From: Salinivenus lutea
Lineage (GTDB): Bacteria > Bacteroidota > Rhodothermia > Rhodothermales > Salinibacteraceae
Assembly: GCA_002894685.1 (NCBI GenBank)
Contig: NCRC01000002.1
Coordinates: forward strand, 62,001-126,000
DNA: 64,000 nt
Reading direction: 5' to 3'
Of this stretch, positions 9,687-16,946 are shown one piece after another. The translations under genes and the position numbers were made by a program. The notes beneath the pieces were generated by a model, which was given only the letters and a program-made list of their open reading frames with translations, was not told the DNA's origin and made no database searches. Every line of letters starts with the position of its first letter. Position 1 is the stretch's first letter.

Positions 9687-10076
9687 CTAGACGAGTCGGG
9701 TGGTCGATGAACGGGTTTGGGATCGGGCCGGCTGGGGCTGCGGGTCGTCCGTCTCGCCCTCGATCGCCTCGAAGGACTCCCGCCGCTCGTCGGCCATCTC
9801 TTTGAAGGAGCCCACCTGCCGGTCCGAGTAGCGCAGGCTGCCGTCCTCCTCGAAGTCAGCCTGGTGCGGGTTCGTCGTGAGGCGAAGCCAGACGGCCTTG
9901 TAGGCCCGATGGTAGACCCAGTGCTCCTGGGCATCCTCGTCTCCGGTTTTGTCCTTGGCCTCCGAAAGCCACGTATCCACATGCCCGCCGTCGGCCTCCA
10001 GGTCATCAACCCCCGGAAACATGTCGTCGCGAAGCTCTCCTTCCGGCTCGGTAAAGTCGGCGGGCGAGAGGGCCAT
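9687..10076 (-). CDS. Putative head-tail adaptor protein
   Basis: A 129-residue helical, acidic protein directly downstream of the capsid-side genes. Aromatic-rich segment WVYHRAYKAVWLRL near the middle, then a Gln/Pro/Ser-rich C-terminus. Position fits an adaptor or connector that binds the portal ring after packaging. No specific family was recognised. Confidence 0.55.
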   Translation of the reverse strand: MALSPADFTEPEGELRDDMFPGVDDLEADGGHVDTWLSEAKDKTGDEDAQEHWVYHRAYKAVWLRLTTNPHQADFEEDGSLRYSDRQVGSFKEMADERRESFEAIEGETDDPQPQPARSQTRSSTTRLV

Positions 10077-10079
10077 GGG

Positions 10080-10445
10080 TTACTCGTCGGATTCGATGGC
10101 GTCTTCAACGTCGGCCTTGGTCACGCGGCCGTCCTTGCCGCTTCCCTCGATGGAAGCGAGGTCGATGCCCTCCTCTTCCGCGAGCTCGGTCGCGCCGGAC
10201 GTCGCGTCCACCTCTACGCTCTCTCCGCGGGCCTTCCGGGCAAGAGGCTCATCGATCCCGAACCGCGCCATGAGCTCCTCCAGGCCGTAATACTCGGCCT
10301 GGTTGGCCGTGACGAGGCCGGCCTCTCGGCAGGTCGCCCGCTCCTCCTCGCTCAGCGTGTCGGGGAGGGCCGGCAGGCGGTTGCCGTTTGCGTCGCGGGG
10401 CACGCCCCGATTGTCGAGCGTGACGCCGCCGGGGATGGTTTTCAT
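10080..10445 (-). CDS. Small head-region protein with a peripheral-subunit-binding (E3-binding) domain
   Basis: A 121-residue protein three bases upstream of the adaptor gene. Residues 85-118 match the peripheral subunit-binding fold known from 2-oxoacid dehydrogenase E2 chains: ELAEEEGIDLASIEG, then GSGKDGRVTKADVEDAI. In cell enzymes this tiny three-helix domain docks a partner protein, so here it may mediate docking between virion parts; that is inference. The N-terminal half has no recognised domain. The start is the ATG at 10443-10445. Confidence 0.7.
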   Translation of the reverse strand: MKTIPGGVTLDNRGVPRDANGNRLPALPDTLSEEERATCREAGLVTANQAEYYGLEELMARFGIDEPLARKARGESVEVDATSGATELAEEEGIDLASIEGSGKDGRVTKADVEDAIESDE

Positions 10446-10527
10446 AATGGCAGTGGGTCAAGTTCAAGAGTCAGCGCTACCGCCCCGCCCATCCCTCAGG
10501 GTGGCCCCCTCAAGTACTCCCGTCAGG

Positions 10528-11730
10528 TTAGAGGCTGGGGTCCTCGTAGCTGCCGTTGTCGTGGTAGTGGACCACGCCGTTTGTCCGGTTCCAGACCCCG
10601 ACGCCGAAGTAGTGCTCCATCTTGTCGGTGTTGAGGGGATAGTCCCGGATCTGGGCCGCCAGGCGCAGCCCACGGAGGCCCGGGCTCTGGTGCTGACGGA
10701 AGCACAGCGGCGCCTCATCCGCCCCGATGTCCGTGACGAAGATGTAGCCGGGCGGCACCCAGGGCTTGATCCAGACCTCGGCGGAGCGGAAAATCCCGAT
10801 CGCCCGGTTGTTGAGTGGGCGGTTGGGCGACTGCTGCTGCCGGGGCTGGTTCTGGTCGTCGCGCAGCGTGAGGCGGGCGTCGACGTACTCCTTGAAGTCG
10901 TCCAGGCCCTTCACGGTGGTTTCGTCCCCCTGGTTGATGTACATCTTCACATCGTTGGTGTGACCGTGGTGCATCAGGTCGTCCACCGAGTCATTGAGCC
11001 CGCCATTGGAGAGGCCGCTTTCGGCGTTGTAGTGGGTGTGCGTCGACCCGTCGAACGTCTGCCCGTTCGGCCCCGGCGGGATCGGGTCGCCGTCAGCATT
11101 GACGAGCCGCTTCACGTCCAGGGTGACCCGATCAATGAGGTGGTCGACGTACACGTAGTTGGACGAAAGGAAGAGGGCCGCCTGCATCCGGCTCCGAATC
11201 TTCGTGACGTCGGCCTTCTCGGCGTTGAGCGTGGCCTGCGCCATGTCGGCCGGCGTGGCGTTCACCTCGTAGTCGTCGCTCCAGCCGACGTTGTGGAGGA
11301 ATTTCCGGAGCGGAAAGGCGACCTCTCCGGACTCGTGGTCCTCCTGGGTCGTGCCTTCGCCAAACTCGTCGACCTCCTCCATCTCGGTATTGCCAGACGC
11401 CCCATAGATCCGTTGCCGATCCTGAGTCACCTCCGCGATTTCGGAGACCATTTCCTCGGTCAGCTGGCGGTGGTTCTCGAGGTCGGTCTGAATGACCTCC
11501 TCCACCGTATTGCGGCCGAAGTCGGCGACCGACTGGTGCTCGACGTCGAGCAGGTCCTCGATCGTATGGGCTCCGGTCTTTGTGGCCATCCCCACCAGGG
11601 AGGTCACGAGGAGGCCGATCAGGACCGCGGGGCCCTCCATCGACCCGAAGATGGTGCCGGCTGCGACGGCCGGAGGGGCCGAGACGGCAAAGAAAACCAG
11701 CAGAAGAAACGTGCTTCGAAGCGTGCGCAT
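10528..11730 (-). CDS. Major capsid protein, HK97-like, with odd hydrophobic N-terminus
   Basis: About 400 residues from the ATG at 11728-11730. Gene order (scaffold, decoration, this gene, neck genes) and the C-terminal half (a long loop with many Asn/Asp, then RSAEVWIKPWVPPGYIF and a C-terminal beta region) fit an HK97-fold capsid subunit. The first 46 residues look like a signal peptide plus a second membrane-type segment, which is unusual for a capsid protein. An internal ATG at 11587-11589 (MATKTGAHTIEDLLDV) would give a normal 353-residue capsid protein and may be the true start. No Shine-Dalgarno settles the choice. Confidence 0.75.
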   Translation of the reverse strand: MRTLRSTFLLLVFFAVSAPPAVAAGTIFGSMEGPAVLIGLLVTSLVGMATKTGAHTIEDLLDVEHQSVADFGRNTVEEVIQTDLENHRQLTEEMVSEIAEVTQDRQRIYGASGNTEMEEVDEFGEGTTQEDHESGEVAFPLRKFLHNVGWSDDYEVNATPADMAQATLNAEKADVTKIRSRMQAALFLSSNYVYVDHLIDRVTLDVKRLVNADGDPIPPGPNGQTFDGSTHTHYNAESGLSNGGLNDSVDDLMHHGHTNDVKMYINQGDETTVKGLDDFKEYVDARLTLRDDQNQPRQQQSPNRPLNNRAIGIFRSAEVWIKPWVPPGYIFVTDIGADEAPLCFRQHQSPGLRGLRLAAQIRDYPLNTDKMEHYFGVGVWNRTNGVVHYHDNGSYEDPSL

Positions 11731-11795
11731 GGGCACAGGTGAGTCTCGTGCGTGGAACGTGTCGGTGTGGCGCGGCCTCAAGCCGCGAACCCTGC

Positions 11796-12197
11796 TCAGT
11801 TGAGGCGTATGATCACGATGTCCGTCGAGCTCACGGCTCGGGCGACGCCGTTCGCATCGCCGGTGGTCGACGTGTCATCGAGCTCCCCATCGGCCGCCGC
11901 GACGTACAGCGTGTCACCCGGCGTAAGGTCGCCGGCCGCGTTGTACTGCATCCGCAGGCCGATGCCCATGAGGGTGATCGGCTCTCCCTCGTTCGCGTCC
12001 CGAGCGGCAAACCCGTCGACCTGGGCGTTCGCGTCGTCCGCCGACGCGTTGGAGCGGACGACCTCCCCATTGGAATCGACGCGGCAGGGCATCCCGCGCT
12101 TGATCCCGTCCTCCCCGGCGTGCAAGCCGGAGATCTGGGAGGCTCGGCGGGCGCTGTTGAGATCAAGGTCGACCTTGTCGCGAGTGATCTGGGCCAT
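11796..12197 (-). CDS. Capsid decoration / head stabilisation protein
   Basis: A 133-residue acidic, beta-rich protein between scaffold and major capsid genes. The pattern of Gly/Asp turns around short strands (GDTLYVAAADGELDD, then VARAVSSTDIVIIRLN) resembles phage decoration proteins of the DUF2190/gpD class. Spaced 15 bp from the scaffold stop codon. Confidence comes mainly from its position. Confidence 0.7.
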   Translation of the reverse strand: MAQITRDKVDLDLNSARRASQISGLHAGEDGIKRGMPCRVDSNGEVVRSNASADDANAQVDGFAARDANEGEPITLMGIGLRMQYNAAGDLTPGDTLYVAAADGELDDTSTTGDANGVARAVSSTDIVIIRLN

Positions 12198-12212
12198 AAC
12201 GTATCAGTGGGG

Positions 12213-12899
12213 CTACACCCCGTAGTTGAGTTGCTGTCGCTTCTGATTCCGAATGTCTTCGTCGCTGGGCTCCTGGTCGGGATTGTCCTGCCCGGCCGGC
12301 GTCTGCTTCGGGACCGACGACGAGGTGCTCTCGTCCTCGTCCTCCTCGTTCCCCTCTGCGTAGAGCGCGTTCTGGATCGGCTCCGAGAAGGACGACTCCA
12401 CGTACTCGCCCACGGGCTGCCGGCCGTCGTCCGTCTCGACGTAGGCCGTAGCCTCCTCGTCTTCCCCGTCCGCCTCTTCCACCTCGAAGTCGAGGTCGTC
12501 GGGCAGGATGTCCTCCGCGGCGTCCTCGTTGAGCCCTTCCACCTCGTAGACCGTGCGGCGCTTCTCCTTGCGGCGGTACGCCTGAAGCTCTTGCTGAGCT
12601 TCTTCTGCCTCCTGCAGCCGCTCCTGCACCTGGTCGGCCTGTACCGTCCCCTCTTCGCCGAGGGCACCAAGCTCGCGGAGCGACTCCGCCTGCTCCTCGT
12701 CGAGCACGACCTGGTCGTCGTCGGGGAGCCGGTCGCGAAGGGTGCGCAGCTGCTCCCGCTGCTCATAGTTGTCCTGAAGGAGCTGGGTGATCTTTTGCAG
12801 GGCCCGGCCGTCCTCGACGGCCTGTTGGGCCTGCCGCTCCAGCTCCTCCTGCGTAACGCCATTCTCGGTTTCGTCCGTATCGGTGTTTTCGTCTGCCAT
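12213..12899 (-). CDS. Capsid scaffolding protein
   Basis: A 228-residue, highly acidic coiled-coil protein. Residues of about 15-115 are rich in Glu, Gln and Leu heptads, and the C-terminal part is low-complexity Asp/Glu/Ser/Gln, ending in a short basic tail (NQKRQQLNYGV). This composition, with a position immediately before decoration and capsid genes, is typical of siphovirus scaffold proteins that fill the procapsid. It is the first gene after a strong terminator (12951-13000), so it probably has its own promoter. A 7-bp hairpin with a 3-base loop lies in the leader at 12922-12938. Confidence 0.8.
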   Translation of the reverse strand: MADENTDTDETENGVTQEELERQAQQAVEDGRALQKITQLLQDNYEQREQLRTLRDRLPDDDQVVLDEEQAESLRELGALGEEGTVQADQVQERLQEAEEAQQELQAYRRKEKRRTVYEVEGLNEDAAEDILPDDLDFEVEEADGEDEEATAYVETDDGRQPVGEYVESSFSEPIQNALYAEGNEEDEDESTSSSVPKQTPAGQDNPDQEPSDEDIRNQKRQQLNYGV

Positions 12900-12950
12900 C
12901 GTTCCACGTTGTACTTGATGTGCGCCTCCCTGAGGCGCTAAATGCGGCGA

Positions 12951-13000
12951 AAATAAAAAAGCAGCCTCCAGGCCGGACGAAGGGTCCGGGTGGAAGCTGC
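12951..13000 (-). terminator. Strong rho-independent terminator before the scaffold gene
   Basis: On the minus strand a long GC-rich stem (arms 12984-13000 and 12961-12978, 5-base loop) is followed by TTTTTTATTT. It would end transcripts coming from the packaging genes and the mini-CRISPR region before the scaffold-capsid block. Confidence 0.85.
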
Positions 13001-13152
13001 CATCAGCAGCGACGACTAGCGGTCGTCAGTCTACGAATGTGCGGCCACGAAGCCGTGGCGCGGGATTAAGTAGAATACGCCCCTACATCGCGGGTTTCAA
13101 GGGCGGTGGCGCTTGTCTTCACATTTAAGAGACTACAGGTGTACACCTGGGC

Positions 13153-13350
13153 TTAACCAGGACTGGACTCATCCCCACCTTCGCCCACGAGGACGAGCAT
13201 CGCCAACACCCGGCGCTCGGCATCGGTCTGGGGCGTCCGGTCGCTGGAGTCGATAATCTGGGCACACCCTGCCATTGCCGCTTCGAGCTCGTCAATGCGG
13301 CGACGCTGCTGCTCAATGCGCTCGAGCAGCTCTTCTTTCGATGGGCTCAT
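13153..13350 (-). CDS. Small coiled-coil protein, unknown function
   Basis: A 65-residue frame starting at the ATG at 13348-13350. The first 30 residues are a charged coiled coil (KEELLERIEQQRRRIDELEA). It lies between the I-B-like mini-CRISPR array and the terminator. No known family. A shifted alternative frame overlaps it but has no such regular helix pattern. Confidence 0.45.
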   Translation of the reverse strand: MSPSKEELLERIEQQRRRIDELEAAMAGCAQIIDSSDRTPQTDAERRVLAMLVLVGEGGDESSPG

Positions 13351-13386
13351 GAGAAGGGCCTATCGTCGGGTGAGCGACGGGCGGTG

Positions 13387-13549
13387 GGCTCAATACCTTA
13401 GGGGTGCGATTAAAACCGCGGTGGATGCCCTGACGTCGGCGCTGAATGCGTAATTTCAATACCTCAAAGGTGCGATTAAAACTCTTCCTCCGCCTCGAGC
13501 AGGGCCTCGGCCGTATCAATTTCAATACCTCAAAGGTGCGATTGAAAAC
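13387..13549 (-). CRISPR. Mini-CRISPR array, I-B/III-like repeat, 3 repeats and 2 spacers, no cas genes
   Basis: Repeats at 13387-13416 (degenerate), 13453-13482 and 13519-13549; spacers of exactly 36 nt at 13417-13452 and 13483-13518; constant 66-bp period. On the minus strand the repeat starts GTTTTAATCGCACC and ends GAGGTATTGAAAT, the usual form of type I-B/III repeats. The degenerate copy is the last one in that direction, as expected for the leader-distal end. The first and middle copies differ by one inserted base. The minus-strand reading of spacer 2 has an open frame (DTAEALLEAEE), so it may derive from a coding sequence. No cas gene is in the window. Confidence 0.88.
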
Positions 13550-13556
13550 GAGCCTA

Positions 13557-13769
13557 TCACGGGTGTGGTGTATTACGGTATTCCTCCTCAAGCTCCGACC
13601 GCAGCTCTTCATTTTCTTTAACAAGTGCCACGATAGCGTCTTCGAGTGCTTTCACCTGTCCTGCTATGGACATTGTAGTACTGGGGCTGACACCCTCCTC
13701 CTTGCGCCGCCGATCAAAAACACTACGAACGATCGGGTTTCCCTTTCGAATTTCATGTATTCGATCCAT
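13557..13769 (-). CDS. Small protein of unknown function between two mini-CRISPR arrays
   Basis: A 70-residue frame from the ATG at 13767-13769 (MDRIHEIRKGNPIVRSVFD), in DNA clearly more A+T-rich than the neighbours. The N-terminal half is basic; the C-terminal half is an acidic coiled coil (VKALEDAIVALVKENEELR). A longer start at 13838 is possible. It lies in what could also be the leader of the I-B-like array, so it may be only a chance frame. Confidence 0.4.
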   Translation of the reverse strand: MDRIHEIRKGNPIVRSVFDRRRKEEGVSPSTTMSIAGQVKALEDAIVALVKENEELRSELEEEYRNTPHP

Positions 13770-13839
13770 TGCAAGATATGTAGCCGTTGGGATTAAGCGA
13801 TCGTGTGATGTACATCTATGGATCGAGAAGCTTATCACT

Positions 13840-13929
13840 CGATCTATCCCCGCATCTGCGGGGCCACCGTTATCGCCCCGGCCGGGTCAGGAAAGGGGAA
13901 GGGACCATCCCCGCGTGTGCGGGGCATAC
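13840..13929 (-). CRISPR. Mini-CRISPR array, type I-E-like repeat, 2 repeats and 1 spacer, no cas genes
   Basis: Repeats at 13901-13929 and 13840-13868 (degenerate, 20 of 29 identical); spacer 13869-13900 is exactly 32 nt. The 29 + 32 geometry is the standard type I-E unit. On the minus strand the good repeat carries the I-E stem GCCCCGCACACGCGGGG and ends ATGGTCCC, as many I-E repeats do. Again the degenerate repeat is last on the minus strand. The array directly follows the minor head protein gene (ends 13997) and shares its direction, so it could be transcribed from the late operon. Confidence 0.82.
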
Positions 13930-13996
13930 ACTGCGTCACATCTTCACGCACGATACGCACGTGACGCCTGCCTGCAGGTTCCGCTCAACCCCGCGG

Positions 13997-15067
13997 TTAT
14001 TCGCCCCGCAGATCCGCCGCCAACTCCGGCGCCTCTCGCTGCTGTCGGACGCACCGACAGTGCCCGCCCCCCAGGCAAATCATGCCGGGCATTGGGCCCT
14101 GGCCGGGCAAGTACGGCCCCTCGTCCTCCGCCGTCGAACAGGGGGTACAGGTTGCCCCGTCGTCTACCGCGACGTAGTCAATCACCACCCCGGAGTCGTC
14201 GATCTGCTCCTCACTTTTCTCCCAGTACTTGCCATAGGCCTCCCCCTTGTACTGCCGGGCCCGGGCCGCAATCTCATCCTCCGTCATCGGCCGGCCCCGA
14301 AGGTCCTCGGCCAGCCGATCCACCGCCTTGTCGGGGACGTCTACGTCGCCGGACTCGTTCACAATGTCTCCTACGCGGCCGTCTGTCGCCTCCTCCAGAA
14401 TCTCATCCGCGACATCGTCGGCTGCGTCCGTTGCCTCGTCCTGGGCCGCTTTCCGGGCCCGCTTCTTGAGACGACGACGGGCCACCTCTTCCGCGTTCTC
14501 TCCCAGCTCGTTGCGCGCGGCCACCTCGTCGGCAAAGCGCTTGAGAAACTGCGCCTGCTCCCGCATCGTCTCCTGCAGGTCGTCGAGCTCGCCGGGGGTG
14601 AGGGGCGCCCCCTTCCCCAGCTGGGCCTGTTGCAGAAGGTTTTGCCGGAGGCGAACGATCATCTGGGAATGCCAGTCTCGGCCGCGGAGGTCGCCCTGGA
14701 GAACGCGCTCCGCCAGGTCACCAACGTCACGGTCGAAAAGCTCCATCGCCTCTTGTGCGACCCGCGTGCGGGACGAGGGCGGGGCGTTCAGCGCGGTCGC
14801 CGGCACGACTCCGGTTTCCTCGATCACCGCCATGCTGGCCGCCTCGGCCGCCACCGTCTCGACTGCCCGGCCCAGGGTGAGCTGCGTAATCGGCCCCTGC
14901 GTCGATTCCTCGAACGGGAGAGGCAGCGTATTTTCCTTGATCGCCCCCGCATCGTACAGCTCCAGGAGGGCCGTGGCTTCTGCCTGCGAGATTCCGACCG
15001 CGCCATTCGTCTCCTCGTGGCGCTGGACGAGAACGGCAAGGGCGTCGAGGAATTGGTCGCGATTCAT
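13997..15067 (-). CDS. Minor head protein (SPP1 gp7 / Mu gpF-like)
   Basis: A 356-residue protein encoded after portal, at the usual place of head morphogenesis proteins. The C-terminus has the family signature: CTPCSTAEDEGPYLPG, then GGGHCRCV, a pattern of paired cysteines, PG and a GH.CRC motif. The middle is long charged helices. In SPP1 this protein binds the portal and takes part in DNA exit. The start codon overlaps the stop codon of the preceding small gene (TGATG), which suggests translational coupling. Confidence 0.88.
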   Translation of the reverse strand: MNRDQFLDALAVLVQRHEETNGAVGISQAEATALLELYDAGAIKENTLPLPFEESTQGPITQLTLGRAVETVAAEAASMAVIEETGVVPATALNAPPSSRTRVAQEAMELFDRDVGDLAERVLQGDLRGRDWHSQMIVRLRQNLLQQAQLGKGAPLTPGELDDLQETMREQAQFLKRFADEVAARNELGENAEEVARRRLKKRARKAAQDEATDAADDVADEILEEATDGRVGDIVNESGDVDVPDKAVDRLAEDLRGRPMTEDEIAARARQYKGEAYGKYWEKSEEQIDDSGVVIDYVAVDDGATCTPCSTAEDEGPYLPGQGPMPGMICLGGGHCRCVRQQREAPELAADLRGE

Positions 15068-15318
15068 CAGTTATCCGTCGGGTACACTTTGGAGTAGTCT
15101 GCTTGCCCCTTTTCCGCGAGGGTCCGGCGCCGCGGAAAGGAAATGTCCACCGACATCGGCACGGTGACGTCTTCCACATCCGGGTTTGCCTCGTCGTCGA
15201 AATGGTCCGGGTCTCGAAAAAGGAAATCGAGAGTCATGATGACCTCCGTCCAGCCGTTACCCTCAATCAACTCCTTGAGAGCGCCCCGGATGGTTGCATT
15301 TTCGGTCAAGTGCTTCAT
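15067..15318 (-). CDS. Small phage protein, unknown function
   Basis: An 83-residue protein between portal and minor head genes. N-terminal helix (LTENATIRGALKELIEG), then acidic stretches and a basic segment SFPRRRTLAEKG. A copy of the dispersed element (15328-15341) lies 9 bp upstream of its ATG. Not recognised. Confidence 0.6.
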   Translation of the reverse strand: MKHLTENATIRGALKELIEGNGWTEVIMTLDFLFRDPDHFDDEANPDVEDVTVPMSVDISFPRRRTLAEKGQADYSKVYPTDN

Positions 15319-15327
15319 GGTCTACAG

Positions 15328-15341
15328 TTTTGCGTGCAAAA
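15328..15341 (-). repeat. Dispersed oriented 14-bp element between portal and next gene
   Basis: In the gene direction it reads TTTTGCACGCAAAA, a perfect consensus match. It abuts the portal stop codon and lies 9 bp before the next start codon. Confidence 0.9.
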
Positions 15342-16919
15342 TTACTGGTCCTGTTCGGCCTGCCCCTCAATCTCCCGCCGGCGCTGCATGACCGACTCGG
15401 CGAACTGGCCTTGGGCCTCCTGGCGCATGACGAGCTCTTCCTCCTGCTCCTGCCGAAGACGCTCGATCTCTTCGCGGGGGTGGTCGATCCCGTAGCGGAG
15501 CAGTGCCGTCCGGAGGGACAGGAACCCGTTCCCCTGAGCCTTCCGGATCTCCGACTTCTCTTCCGGCGGGACGGGGCCCGGGTCGACGTTCGCGTGCAGC
15601 TCCATCGCTGCCTCGGCCGGGTCCATGAACCCCTCTCCGCTCCCCCCGGCCAACTCCGCAGCGAGGGCGTACGCGGTTTCCAGGGCCCAACTGCCGGCGC
15701 GGTCCAGCTTCTCGGCGAGGTTCTCCACGTCGGACACGTGGTCGTGCCGGGCCTGCACGCGGCTCACGCCACTGGCCGTCCCGTCCCCAAGGAAGACGTG
15801 GAGCTGCTGCGCGGACCGGTAAATCGAGCGGCGCGCGAGGTTTGCGTCTTCGCGGAGGCTTTCGTTGTCGACGGGGGTGGTCTCAAACACATCGGCCGTC
15901 CCGGTCCGCTCCTCCGTCTGGCCGGTCGGCGACTGGGCCTTTTTCGGGACGGAGACGTGGTACTGGATCTTTCCCGGCCCCCGCTCGGGGTCCACCTTGT
16001 TCCCATGCTCGTCTTCCGGCGGGTCAATGTTGACGAGGTGCAGCTCCGGGAAGCCGGCACGCTGGCCGGTGATGTTGATCATCGTCCGGGTCGTATTCAG
16101 CGTCTTCTGGTTGGAGCGGACGGACTCGCTTACGAGGAGCTCCCCTTCCACCTCGTAGTGGAGCAGGTTCCCCTGTAGGTCGAAGGTTTCCTCCTGCACC
16201 TGCTGAACGCCCTCCGGCAGATCGCTTCCCTCTTCGTGCTCGATACGCAGGGCCGTCTCGCCATCATCCGTGAGGTACGTCTTCTCGGTGTAGTCGACCT
16301 CGCCAGTGCTCGACTCCTCCGTCCTCTGAAACGCGATGACGCCCGTTTTTTTCTTCGTCCGCAGGTCTTCGTGTACGAGGCCCTGGTCCCTCGGAATAAG
16401 CTCGACGCGGATACCGGCGAGTGCCTCCTCGATCGAGTCCGCCCCATCGCGGACATCGTCGGCGACCACGAGGCGCAGGAGCGTCTCCTGCTCGCTACTG
16501 ACGCGGGTGAGCACCTCCTGCCACCGGTCGGTCAGCTTCTCCTCGTCCCACCAGTCTCGAAGCAGCCGCTCCGCCGCCTTCGCCTCGTCGGGCTCCTCCT
16601 CGTCCTCCTCCGCCCCGGCCGGCATGACGTTGATTTCGGGCGGCTGGCCCAGGATGGCACTCTTGCGCCGCTGGATGACTTCGCTGATCAGGTCCTCAAC
16701 CACAAACACTTCCTCCAGGGCCTCCATGTAGGCGTCCCGCGCCCGGTCGGTCTTGGACGGCTTCGGCCCTTTGAAGCCGTCCCCGCCCTGCCAGTGGTCG
16801 ACGTCGCCGTCGAGGTCTTCGTGGGTGCCCACGAAATGGCGCGCCTCGTCGAGCCAGTCGGGGGCGTTGTTGCGGGCAAGCTGGTGGGCCTTGAGGGCCG
16901 TGATTTCGTTGGGAAGCAT
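15342..16919 (-). CDS. Portal protein
   Basis: A 525-residue protein directly after the terminase large subunit, the standard place for portal, which forms the dodecameric DNA entry ring. It has the long N-terminal helical segment with acidic insertions, a central wing/stem region containing GSWALETAYALAAELAGG, and a Gln/Glu-rich helical C-terminus (RQEQEEELVMRQEAQGQFAE). Size is within the family range of about 450-550 residues. Start is the ATG at 16917-16919, with a copy of the dispersed element 11 bp upstream. Confidence 0.85.
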   Translation of the reverse strand: MLPNEITALKAHQLARNNAPDWLDEARHFVGTHEDLDGDVDHWQGGDGFKGPKPSKTDRARDAYMEALEEVFVVEDLISEVIQRRKSAILGQPPEINVMPAGAEEDEEEPDEAKAAERLLRDWWDEEKLTDRWQEVLTRVSSEQETLLRLVVADDVRDGADSIEEALAGIRVELIPRDQGLVHEDLRTKKKTGVIAFQRTEESSTGEVDYTEKTYLTDDGETALRIEHEEGSDLPEGVQQVQEETFDLQGNLLHYEVEGELLVSESVRSNQKTLNTTRTMINITGQRAGFPELHLVNIDPPEDEHGNKVDPERGPGKIQYHVSVPKKAQSPTGQTEERTGTADVFETTPVDNESLREDANLARRSIYRSAQQLHVFLGDGTASGVSRVQARHDHVSDVENLAEKLDRAGSWALETAYALAAELAGGSGEGFMDPAEAAMELHANVDPGPVPPEEKSEIRKAQGNGFLSLRTALLRYGIDHPREEIERLRQEQEEELVMRQEAQGQFAESVMQRRREIEGQAEQDQ

Positions 16920-16930
16920 ATTGGGGTCGG

Positions 16931-16944
16931 TTTTGCGTGCAAAA
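16931..16944 (-). repeat. Dispersed oriented 14-bp element between terminase and portal
   Basis: In the gene direction it reads TTTTGCACGCAAAA, two bases after the terminase stop codon and 11 bp before the portal start codon. Confidence 0.9.
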
Positions 16945-16946
16945 GG

